From Devosia sp. Root635 (lineage in GTDB: Bacteria > Pseudomonadota > Alphaproteobacteria > Rhizobiales > Devosiaceae), in assembly GCF_001427605.1 (NCBI RefSeq), contig NZ_LMGZ01000019.1, positions 62,001-126,000 of the forward strand: a DNA stretch of 64,000 nt, read 5' to 3'. Below, in pieces: positions 15,914 through 22,097 of this stretch. The first letter of the stretch is position 1; every line of letters starts with the position of its first letter. The position numbers and the translations under genes are program-made. The notes beneath the pieces are model-generated. The model saw nothing but the letters and a program-made list of their open reading frames with translations, made no database searches and had not been told where the DNA came from.

Positions 15914-16204
15914 CTAGTGCGGCCCATACGGGATAATCGCATCGTCTTCGAGCCGGCGTATCTCGGCCTCGAGACGAGGATTGTCCGCCAGCACCTTGGC
16001 GATGCCAGAAAGCATGTCGCCGACCTCTGCCGCGTCGCCAGCTGCCATGGTGAAATCGAACCGTTTGCCGGCGGCGTCCTTGATTGACAAAACGGCCCGC
16101 GGGCCTTCGCCAAGCACGATGGTGACCGCGAAGGCGTCAAGCTGGTGCGCTAGCATGTTGGGGTCCCATCGGCCGTTGTCGAGCGGGTTGAATGTGGCTG
16201 CCAT
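15914..16204 (-). CDS. Small prophage protein, 96 aa, unknown
   Basis: Start ATG 16204 is supported by AGGAG 7 bases upstream; the longer open frame has no ribosome site. The protein starts MAATFNPLDNGRWDP, has a beta-rich centre (AVTIVLGEGPRAVLSIKDA) and a helical end (EVGDMLSGIAKVLADN). No motif is recognisable. It is transcribed away from the GTG-started gene at 16313, and the two share an upstream region containing a LexA box, so it may be an SOS-controlled or lysogenic gene. Confidence 0.75.
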   Translation of the reverse strand: MAATFNPLDNGRWDPNMLAHQLDAFAVTIVLGEGPRAVLSIKDAAGKRFDFTMAAGDAAEVGDMLSGIAKVLADNPRLEAEIRRLEDDAIIPYGPH

Positions 16205-16258
16205 TGCGTTCTCCTTTCCCTTTTTGAACACCCAACGGCATGGACGAGTCAAGCACTT

Positions 16259-16273
16259 GTTCTCTTTCTGTTC
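16259..16273 (+). promoter_or_regulatory. LexA (SOS) box in prophage, GTTC-N7-GTTC
   Basis: GTTC at 16259-16262 and again at 16270-16273 with exactly seven bases between them. This is the direct-repeat LexA site of Alphaproteobacteria. It lies in the 108-bp space between two divergent prophage genes (15914-16204 reverse, 16313-16483 forward), 40 bases upstream of the forward start. A forward promoter could use TTGTTC (16257) and TAAGAG (16281). Control of an exit module by DNA damage would be natural for a prophage; the site is perfect but untested. Confidence 0.7.
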
Positions 16274-16312
16274 ACGGTGGTAAGAGTCGACACTTCCGAC
16301 AGGAGGTGACCC

Positions 16313-16483
16313 GTGAACCTTGCCATTAAGCTGAACGACGCCGAGCGCATCCGCCGCGCCATTGCCGCTGAACCTGACCTGACCGAGGCCGATCTCAAGC
16401 ATCGACTGGGGGTTACGTCAGGACAGATCAAGGCTGCCCTGCAGTATCGGGGCGTCCAAAAGACCGGTCGACGCTCGAGGTGA
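16313..16483 (+). CDS. Small helix-turn-helix protein, 56 aa
   Basis: GTG 16313 with a strong AGGAGG site 6 bases upstream; stop TGA 16481-16483. The whole protein is helical and basic. Its centre reads TEADLKHRLGVTSGQIKAAL, a plausible helix-turn-helix, followed by a basic tail KTGRRSR. It probably binds DNA. It starts 40 bases after a LexA box and is followed after 3 bases by the 186-aa gene, so both may be induced by DNA damage. An excision or antirepressor role is possible but is only a guess. Confidence 0.75.
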   Translation: MNLAIKLNDAERIRRAIAAEPDLTEADLKHRLGVTSGQIKAALQYRGVQKTGRRSR

Positions 16484-16486
16484 GCG

Positions 16487-17047
16487 GTGGAAGAGTTTCC
16501 TCGCTTGAGATGGCACAAGGGCGGGCGAGGCTTCCGGGCCTATCCCATGGGCAACCACTCCGGCTCGATCGAGAAGCGATACGTTGAAATATGGCTGCAG
16601 GTCAGCGGCCTCAGAGGCCATCCGCCGCACGATTACTACGAAAACTGGAACTGGCTGGTGTCCTGGGAGGGGTGGTTTTCGGAGCACGGCGTCGCCGAAG
16701 GCAAGCAGGCAGCGGCCGATAAGGCGACTGAGAAGTGGTGGACCTGGGTACAAACCGAACTGCCCCGCAACCTCGAACTCGAAGTGGCGATGATCGTCGC
16801 CCGTACTCCGGTGCGGCCCCTGCCAAACAGTCTGCTTGGCGAAGACACCGAGTTTCTGCGCAAGGTCCAGTGGTGGCTCAACGAGGTCTACAAGACGGCG
16901 TCGAAGCCTGATGAAGCGCCGCGTCCTGCCACGGATCTGATGGCAAGGCTGTCCGAGGAGTTGCATCGCCGACGCCTGACGGAGCCCCAGCCTGAGCAGC
17001 CGGCCGGACCCGCCGTCAGCGGCGGTTATCGCCGTCGTCGGCGCTGA
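16487..17047 (+). CDS. Terminal prophage gene, 186 aa, unknown
   Basis: Starts at GTG 16487, with GAGGTGAG just upstream, 3 bases after the HTH gene stop. The protein is rich in tryptophan and charged residues (DYYENWNWLVSWEGWF, KATEKWWTWVQTEL), soluble, and ends in a proline-rich linker and an Arg-rich tail GGYRRRRR. No known domain is visible. It is the last forward gene before the attachment site and probably shares a transcript with the HTH protein. Confidence 0.7.
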   Translation: MEEFPRLRWHKGGRGFRAYPMGNHSGSIEKRYVEIWLQVSGLRGHPPHDYYENWNWLVSWEGWFSEHGVAEGKQAAADKATEKWWTWVQTELPRNLELEVAMIVARTPVRPLPNSLLGEDTEFLRKVQWWLNEVYKTASKPDEAPRPATDLMARLSEELHRRRLTEPQPEQPAGPAVSGGYRRRRR

Positions 17048-17216
17048 GTTCGTTCAGCAGGGCTAGGCACGTTTGCTCGCCCTCGCCGGCGCATTCTGCT
17101 TCTCGGCGATGCGCCGGGATACGCCGAAACCGGGCCAAGTCGGCCTGCAGCTTCTTCACCAGTCGCTCTCGGTCGGCAATACCTTGCCCCAAAACGTGCC
17201 CCAAATTGTGCCCCAA
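17016..17216 (-). CDS. Possible 66-aa prophage protein at the attachment end
   Basis: A reverse frame from TTG 17216 reads through the TTGGGGCA repeats into a helical, charged sequence (ADRERLVKKLQADLARFRR ... CLALLNELSADD) and stops at 17016, overlapping the end of the 186-aa gene by 32 bases. The composition is protein-like, but there is no good ribosome site and the start lies inside the repeats. It may be a real small gene or the remnant of one; the family is unknown. Confidence 0.35.
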   Translation of the reverse strand: MGHNLGHVLGQGIADRERLVKKLQADLARFRRIPAHRREAECAGEGEQTCLALLNELSADDGDNRR

Positions 17217-17223
17217 GTGGTGC
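17185..17223. repeat. Three direct repeats TGCCCCAA at 12-bp spacing next to the att site
   Basis: TGCCCCAA occurs at 17185, 17197 and 17209 with a partial fourth copy (TGC) at 17221, so the period is exactly 12 bp. They lie about 60 bp from the tRNA 3' end on the prophage side. Short direct repeats spaced near one helix turn beside a tRNA attachment site are typical of integrase arm-type binding sites. Their binding is an inference. Confidence 0.6.
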
Positions 17224-17278
17224 GGCGAAACGGAAAAGACCGCCTTTGCAGTACTTTAGCGCATATCGAATTGGTGAT

Positions 17279-17362
17279 TGGTGCCCCCCGCCGGACTCGA
17301 ACCGGCACGCCTCGCGGCGGAGGATTTTGAGTCCTCTGCGTCTACCATTCCGCCAGAGGGGC
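17279..17362 (-). tRNA. tRNA-Leu (anticodon CAA)
   Basis: On the reverse strand the gene runs from GCCCCTC (5' end at 17362) to GGGGGGC plus discriminator A and an encoded CCA at 17279-17281. The acceptor stem pairs fully with one G-T pair. The anticodon stem GAGGA/TCCTC encloses loop CTCAAAA with anticodon CAA, reading UUG. A long variable arm CGCCGCGAGGCG and a T loop GTTCGAGTC identify a class II leucine tRNA. Its 3' end borders the prophage, a common integration target. Confidence 0.96.
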
Positions 17363-17391
17363 ACGGGGAAGGTCTCTAACCCGAGAACGGG

Positions 17392-17700
17392 TCAGCCGAC
17401 AAGCCACAACCGGGCGAGATAGACCACCAATACGCCCGCGGCCATGGCGGGCAGCAGGCTGCGGGTGATGACATAGACCAGGGCGGTGACGGCGGCGGCG
17501 ATTGCCTCGGCCGGGCTGCCGGTGACCAAAGCCGGCGCCACCAGCGAGGCGAGCACCGCGCCGGGAATATGCCTGAGCCAGGCGGCGGCGAAGCCGTCGC
17601 GCGGCAGGCGATTGGCCAGCAGCAATCCGCCGGCCTTGACCATGAAGGTCACCAGCGCCATGCCGGCAATGGCCATGAGGGCTTCCGGGCTAGTCAGCAT
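17392..17700 (-). CDS. azlD: AzlD-family branched-chain amino acid exporter subunit
   Basis: 102 aa from ATG 17700, which overlaps the azlC stop by 11 bases. It has four hydrophobic segments and the family pattern RLPRDGFAAAWLRHIPGAVLA, in which conserved Pro-Gly-Ala residues follow an Arg/His turn. AzlD is the small partner of AzlC; together they export branched-chain amino acids or their analogues through the inner membrane. It starts just beyond the tRNA and ends 30 bp from it. Confidence 0.9.
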   Translation of the reverse strand: MLTSPEALMAIAGMALVTFMVKAGGLLLANRLPRDGFAAAWLRHIPGAVLASLVAPALVTGSPAEAIAAAVTALVYVITRSLLPAMAAGVLVVYLARLWLVG

Positions 17701-18412
17701 TCTTGCGCAGCCTTTCCGCCACGGCGCCGGCGAGGCTGCCGACAATGCCGCCGATGAGAATATACCAGCTTCCCTCGATCAGCCTCGCCGAAACCATGGC
17801 GGCGAGCGCTGCCACCAGCCAGGGAACGAGGTCGCCCTTACCCTTCCACATGCCCAGCAGCAGGGCGAGGAACGTAGCGGTGAAAGCAAAGTCGAGGCCA
17901 TATTTGCTGGGATCGTCGATGGCTGAACCCAGGGTATGGCCGATGACCGTCGTGGCCATCCAGCAGCAATAGGCGAGTACGCCCCCGCCCAGGAGGAAGC
18001 CGATAGTGCCGCGGCCCTTGGCCATTTCGCCCACGGTCATGGCCCAGGTTTCGTCCGAGACGATGCCCATCATCAATGCGCCCTTCCATTGCTGGTCCGG
18101 ACGGAACAGCGGCCGCAAGGTCGCCGTCAGCAGCAGGTAGCGCAGGTTGACGATCAGCGCGGCAAGGATCAGCGGCCCGATGGGCAGGCTCGACGGCGTG
18201 GCCGTCCACAGGTCGAGCGCCACGAACTGTGCCGAGCCGGCAAAGACCAGCCCGCTCATCAGGACGACTTCGATGAGGCTCAGCCCCGCCCCGCGCGCCA
18301 GGACGCCCCAGACCACGCCATAGGCCGCAACGGAGATGACCACCGGGATGCAGGCGCGGGCACCGGCAAAGAACTGGTCGGAAAAGCGATAGGGGGCGGC
18401 AAGCGTGGACAT
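17690..18412 (-). CDS. azlC: AzlC-family branched-chain amino acid exporter
   Basis: 240 aa, usual family length, with about six or more transmembrane segments. Family marks include the N-terminal AGARACIPVVISVAAYGVVWG, the MSGLVFAGSAQFVALDLW helix and NLRYLLLTATLRP. It forms the main subunit of the AzlCD exporter. ATG 18412 is the start; azlD follows with an overlap, so this is a two-gene operon. The upstream 521 bp contains only repeats, so its promoter must lie close to the start. Confidence 0.93.
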   Translation of the reverse strand: MSTLAAPYRFSDQFFAGARACIPVVISVAAYGVVWGVLARGAGLSLIEVVLMSGLVFAGSAQFVALDLWTATPSSLPIGPLILAALIVNLRYLLLTATLRPLFRPDQQWKGALMMGIVSDETWAMTVGEMAKGRGTIGFLLGGGVLAYCCWMATTVIGHTLGSAIDDPSKYGLDFAFTATFLALLLGMWKGKGDLVPWLVAALAAMVSARLIEGSWYILIGGIVGSLAGAVAERLRKNAD

Positions 18413-18515
18413 GACTGATGCTTAGCGCGTGGCGGGGCGCTGTGCATCGGGGAATCGGCAACACTGCGATGACAAGTGGTGATGGCGGGTATTTGCGGGG
18501 GTGATGCCCTACCTC

Positions 18516-18580
18516 TTCCCGCGCAGGCGGGAATCCACTGTGGAGAGCGCCGTAAGAATGGATTCCCGCCTGCGCGGGAA
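18516..18580. repeat. Large perfect palindromic repeat (family B), 22-bp arms
   Basis: The arm 18516-18537 (TTCCCGCGCAGGCGGGAATC then CA) is the exact reverse complement of 18559-18580, separated by 21 bases. It can fold into a long hairpin. It lies in the 521-bp space between azlC and the MATE gene, which otherwise holds the family A repeat at 18614-18713 and no gene I can support. It resembles dispersed intergenic repeats found in many Proteobacteria rather than a terminator, since no T-tract follows. Confidence 0.85.
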
Positions 18581-18613
18581 TGACGCCGGGAAAATTGAAG
18601 CCTCCAATGGGTG

Positions 18614-18713
18614 AAGGGGGGTCTGCGCCATCCCATGCTTCATTGCCAGCGGATAGCTCTGGGCCCCCTCATCCGCCCTTCGGGCACCTTCTGCCACAAG
18701 GGGAGAGGGAAAG
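18614..18713. repeat. Dispersed intergenic repeat, family A, copy 1
   Basis: This stretch shares long blocks with 24633-24728: both contain CTGCGCCATCCCATGCTT, then, after a short variable part, CCTCATCCGCCCTTCGGGCA and CCTTCT followed by a short hairpin. Copy 1 looks like a shortened or diverged form of the family. No coding potential is seen. The rest of the intergenic space up to the MATE gene at 18934 holds nothing I recognise. Confidence 0.8.
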
Positions 18714-18933
18714 AGCCCAAGCCCAAGAGAAGCCACATTGACGCACCTTCGCCCCGGGCGTAGTAGAACCGCCCGTGTCATTTCCATGCCTCCCCGCGCC
18801 CGTCCAGCCTGCGCCCCGCCTTCGGGGTGTGAATCGGTCCCTGCAGCGGCCTGAACTTTGCTCAGATTACCGCTGCCTTCGGGGCCCGTGACGTGACGCG
18901 CAAAATTTTGTCGAGGTTCTTCGGAGTGTTCAA

Positions 18934-20292
18934 ATGAACCCCCAATCCCGACCGCTCTGGCAGCGGTTCGCCGTGTTTCTCGTGCCGCTCATGGCGTCCA
19001 ATATCCTGCAGGCGCTCTCTGGCACGATCAATTCCATCTATATCGGGCAGATGATCGGCGTCGAAGCGCTGGCGGCCACCGCCACCTTCTTCCCCATCAT
19101 GTTCTTCCTGATGAGCTTCATCATCGGCCTCTCCGCCGGCTCGACCATCCTGATCGGCCAGGCCTGGGGCGCCCGCAATGTCGACAAGGTCAAGCAGGTG
19201 GCGGGCACGACGCTGGCCGCGACCCTGGTGCTGGGCCTGATCGTCGCCATCATCGGGGGCTCGCTGACCGAGCAGATCATGACCGTGCTCGGCGCACCCG
19301 AAAATATCCGCGCCCTCTCGGTGGGCTATGCCCGCATCGTGCTGATCGGCATGCCCGGCTTCTTCGTGTTCCTGGTGGTCACCTCGGTCTTGCGCGGCGT
19401 CGGCGATACGATCACGCCGCTCTTCTCGCTGATCCTGTCGATGGTCGTCTCCATGCTGGTGACGCCGGCCCTGATACAGGGCTGGTTCGGCCTGCCGCAG
19501 CTCGGCGTCAATGCCGCCGCCTGGGCCTTCATCGCCGGCTTCATCACCGTGCTGATCTTTCTGTTCGTCTATATGCGCGCCCGCAACATGCCGCTGGCGC
19601 CCGACGCGGTATTGCTCGGCGCCATGCTGAAACCCGATTTCAAGCTGCTCGGCCTGATCCTCAAGCTCGGTGTGCCGGCGGGCCTGCAGATGGTGATTTC
19701 TTCCATCGCCGGCATCGTGGTGATCGGGCTGGTCAACCGTTTCGGTTCCGATGCCACGGCAGCCTATGGCGCGCTGGGGCAGGTGATGAGCTATGTGCAG
19801 TTCCCCGCCATGTCGATCGGCATCGCCGCCTCGATCTTCGCGGCGCAGGCCATCGGCGCCCGCCAGTTGCACCAGCTCGGGCCCATCACCCGCACAGCCC
19901 TGCTGCTGAATCTGGTGATTACCGGCGGCCTGATCGTGCTGGCCTATCTGTTCAGCCAGCATCTGGTGGCTTTGTTCATCACCGATCCCGAAGTGATCGA
20001 GCTGACCGAGACGCTGCTGCATGTGGTGCTGTGGAGCATTCTCTGCTTCGGCTGGAGCGTGGTGTTCTCGGGCATGATGCGCGCCAGCGGCACGGTCTAT
20101 GCGCCGATGATCCTGTCGCTGGCCTGCATCCTCTGCATCGAGCTGCCGGGCGCCATCCTGCTGAGCCAGACCAGCCTGGGGCTGACCGGCATCTGGATCG
20201 CTTATGCCACCAGCTTCACCATGATGCTGGTGCTGCAGGCGAGCTGGTACCAGTTCGTCTGGAAGAAGAAGCAGATCGTGGCGCTGGTCTAG
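18934..20292 (+). CDS. MATE-family multidrug/metabolite efflux transporter
   Basis: 452 aa, the usual length, with 12 predicted membrane helices in two six-helix halves. Family traits are the N-terminal FLVPLMASNILQALSGTINS, the G-Q-A-W-G-A-R loop after helix 2, and the matching AAQAIGARQLHQLGPI loop after helix 8. It probably uses a Na+ or H+ gradient to expel cationic compounds. The start ATG 18934 has GGAG 9 bases upstream. Its stop TAG overlaps the stop of the convergent acetyltransferase in a CTAG. Confidence 0.95.
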   Translation: MNPQSRPLWQRFAVFLVPLMASNILQALSGTINSIYIGQMIGVEALAATATFFPIMFFLMSFIIGLSAGSTILIGQAWGARNVDKVKQVAGTTLAATLVLGLIVAIIGGSLTEQIMTVLGAPENIRALSVGYARIVLIGMPGFFVFLVVTSVLRGVGDTITPLFSLILSMVVSMLVTPALIQGWFGLPQLGVNAAAWAFIAGFITVLIFLFVYMRARNMPLAPDAVLLGAMLKPDFKLLGLILKLGVPAGLQMVISSIAGIVVIGLVNRFGSDATAAYGALGQVMSYVQFPAMSIGIAASIFAAQAIGARQLHQLGPITRTALLLNLVITGGLIVLAYLFSQHLVALFITDPEVIELTETLLHVVLWSILCFGWSVVFSGMMRASGTVYAPMILSLACILCIELPGAILLSQTSLGLTGIWIAYATSFTMMLVLQASWYQFVWKKKQIVALV

Positions 20293-21074
20293 GGTCCAAA
20301 CCGCCGCTCCAGCCAGTCCACCGCGAAAGCAACGATGGCCGGGGCGGCGACCAGCACCGAGGGGGCGTGGCCGATGAGGCCGCGCCGACCCTGCCCGGTG
20401 GCGAGAAAGTCTTCCACCACCTCCTCGAAATAGTCATCGGCAAGCCCGTCCACCACCGGGTCGGACGTGTCGAACTCCTCAAAATCCCGCCACACGGTCT
20501 GCCCGGCGACCAAAAGTGGAGACTGGTAGCGGCGCAGCCGCTTGCCGGGGATATCGGCCAGGTGCTCGGCGTGGTGCAGCAGCGTCATCGTATCGAGCGG
20601 CGCGCCCACCAGCAGCGTCTTGCCACCAGCTGCCACCAGCTTGCCCAGCGGGGACTGCGGACCATAGCCATAATCCAGCGCGTGATCGGCGGTGAACCAC
20701 TCGGCGCGCCGGCCCAGCGCGGCCATGGACGCGCCAGGATTGGCGCTGCGGAAAGCGCCGGGCGTGGTGCGCAGCAATTCGGGAAAGGCGCCATTGTCGC
20801 GCGTGGCCCGCGAGCGCGCCGGATCGAAGGGCGGCACCTGCGCGCGCAAGGCCGGATCGGCCAGGTCGCGATCGTCATAATTCCAGTCGCAATAGCCCAG
20901 GATCGTTCCCTCGGGCCCGACCGCATCGCATAGCGCATTGATCAACGCATCCGGTCCGCCCAGCATGGGGCCGACCGAGCGCAGGCCGGCATGCACCAGC
21001 ACCGCGTCACCGGACCCGAGGCCAAGCGCCGTCAGGTGTTCAGCCAGTGCCGCGCGGGTCCACATGGCAGGCAT
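20289..21074 (-). CDS. AAC(3)-family N-acetyltransferase
   Basis: 261 aa from ATG 21074 (alternative ATG 21065); the start overlaps the HxlR stop as ATGA. Family signs: DAVLVHAGLRSVGPMLGG at the N-terminus, the cofactor-side PEGTILGYCDWNYDD, a long middle with RTTPGAFRSANPGASMAALG, and YGPQSPLGKLVAAGGKTLLV then TLLHHAEHL. The family acetylates the 3-amino group of aminoglycosides, but many chromosomal members act on other amines, so resistance is not certain. It is co-transcribed behind the HxlR regulator. Confidence 0.88.
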   Translation of the reverse strand: MPAMWTRAALAEHLTALGLGSGDAVLVHAGLRSVGPMLGGPDALINALCDAVGPEGTILGYCDWNYDDRDLADPALRAQVPPFDPARSRATRDNGAFPELLRTTPGAFRSANPGASMAALGRRAEWFTADHALDYGYGPQSPLGKLVAAGGKTLLVGAPLDTMTLLHHAEHLADIPGKRLRRYQSPLLVAGQTVWRDFEEFDTSDPVVDGLADDYFEEVVEDFLATGQGRRGLIGHAPSVLVAAPAIVAFAVDWLERRFGP

Positions 21075-21493
21075 CAATCGCCGCGCGCGTAGGCGACCTT
21101 GCGCGGCTCGGCAGCGGCCATGGCGCTTTCGCGGGCATCGTAGACAGCGCGGGCGTCGATGATGGCGGCATGGTGCTCGGCCGACCAATCCCACAGCTTG
21201 CTGATTGGACCATCCAGCGTCTTGCCCATTTCGGTGAGGCCATATTCGACGCGCGGCGGCACTTCGGGATAGATGGTGCGGGTGACCAGCCCATCGCGCT
21301 CGAGATTGCGCAGGGTCAGCGTCAGCATGCGCTGGGAAACGCCGTTGATCATGCGCTTGAGCTCGTTGAAGCGCAGAGTGCCGTTGCGGCCGAGCATACC
21401 CACCACCATCACACTCCACTTGTCGCCGATGCGATTGAGGACATCGGACATCGCCGTGCAATTGGCGGATTTGGATGTGTCATGCAGTGACAT
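21074..21493 (-). CDS. HxlR-family transcriptional regulator
   Basis: 139 aa from ATG 21493. The winged helix-turn-helix covers residues about 20-105, with the family segments RIGDKWSVMVVGML, FNELKRMINGVSQRMLTLTL and TRTIYPEVPPRVEYGLT. Cys12 (SANCTA) lies where HxlR proteins such as QorR keep a redox-sensing cysteine. The gene is divergent from the DoxX gene, and two inverted repeats of type TTGT-GC lie between them, so it probably represses itself and its neighbour. Confidence 0.93.
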   Translation of the reverse strand: MSLHDTSKSANCTAMSDVLNRIGDKWSVMVVGMLGRNGTLRFNELKRMINGVSQRMLTLTLRNLERDGLVTRTIYPEVPPRVEYGLTEMGKTLDGPISKLWDWSAEHHAAIIDARAVYDARESAMAAAEPRKVAYARGD

Positions 21494-21505
21494 TGCTGTT
21501 CCTTC

Positions 21506-21562
21506 TTGTGCGTAACTCAGGCACAAATATAAACACGGTTCTCTATTGTGCCTAGGGTACAA
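21506..21562. promoter_or_regulatory. Two dyad operators between hxlR-type regulator and doxX
   Basis: TTGTGC at 21506-21511 pairs with GCACAA at 21521-21526 (9-base spacer). A second dyad, TTGT at 21546-21549 and ACAA at 21559-21562, lies around a CCTAGG core. Both share half-site TTGTGC / G(C or T)ACAA. They sit in the 95-bp divergent promoter region, one near each start, as expected for a winged-helix dimer that controls both genes. Confidence 0.6.
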
Positions 21563-21588
21563 AAGTCGAATCAACGGGAGGAACGTGC

Positions 21589-22011
21589 ATGACCGACGTG
21601 ACCAACGGCGCCACCGGCCGCAGCGGGTGGAATATCGGGCTCTGGGCGGCGCAGGTCGTGCTGGCGGTAATGTATGGCTTTGCCGGCTTCAACAAGGTGA
21701 GCCAGACCATGGAGGGCCTGGCCGCCATGGGCATGGCCTATGCCGTGGACTTTCCCGAATTGCTGACCCGCTTCATCGGCACCATGGAGATCCTGGGCGC
21801 CATCGGCATCATCCTGCCGGCGCTGACCCGCATCATGCCGCGGCTGACGCCGCTGGCGGCCCTGGGCTTCTCGGTTATCCAGGTCCTGGCCATGGGCGTG
21901 CATATCTCGCGCGGCGAATTCATGGTGTTGCCGATGAACCTGGTGCTGCTGGCTTTGTCGCTCTTCGTGCTGTGGGGCCGCGAGCGCAAAGCGCCGATCA
22001 GCCCACGCTGA
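21589..22011 (+). CDS. DoxX-like membrane protein
   Basis: 140 aa with four membrane helices. The pattern NIGLWAAQVVLAVMYGFAGFNK, then FIGTMEILGAIGIILPALT and a short C-terminal basic tail matches the DoxX-like family of small quinone- or thiol-related membrane proteins. ATG 21589 has GGGAGG about 8 bases upstream. Divergence from a redox-type HxlR regulator suggests a role in oxidative or electrophile stress, which is inference. Confidence 0.85.
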   Translation: MTDVTNGATGRSGWNIGLWAAQVVLAVMYGFAGFNKVSQTMEGLAAMGMAYAVDFPELLTRFIGTMEILGAIGIILPALTRIMPRLTPLAALGFSVIQVLAMGVHISRGEFMVLPMNLVLLALSLFVLWGRERKAPISPR

Positions 22012-22097
22012 TTTGCAGATAACATTATCGATAATCTGCGTTGACAGCGCCAGTGTGGCGCTGTCTTGTCGGCCTGCCGTGACGTGAAGGAGGCTCC

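Larger units (their letters stand above)
1..17281. mobile_element. Right part of a lambda-like siphovirus prophage integrated at tRNA-Leu
   Basis: An unbroken block of phage genes runs from the left edge to the 3' end of the tRNA-Leu gene. The order is neck, tail tube, tail chaperone, tape measure, tail tip, fibre, lysis, then small genes. Most late genes overlap by ATGA or TAATG. Host genes (azlCD) begin just past the tRNA, so the tRNA 3' end is the likely attachment site. The element continues beyond the left edge; terminase, portal, capsid, repressor and integrase are not seen. Every recognisable tail and lysis function reads as intact, which argues against long decay. Whether the whole prophage is inducible cannot be judged from this part. 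Confidence 0.9.

Noticed and set aside
16281..16286. TAAGAG as a firm -10 box for the prophage end module
   Set aside because: Only a weak match with 18-bp spacing; mentioned as possible but not listed as a promoter feature.
18911..18926. GTTC-N8-GTTC upstream of the MATE gene as a LexA box
   Set aside because: The spacer is eight bases, not seven, and it is not in a recognisable promoter position.
18862..20022. A 386-aa reverse frame opposite the MATE gene
   Set aside because: His/Asp/Gln-rich sequence typical of antisense reading of GC-rich membrane-protein genes; the forward frame has clear MATE motifs.
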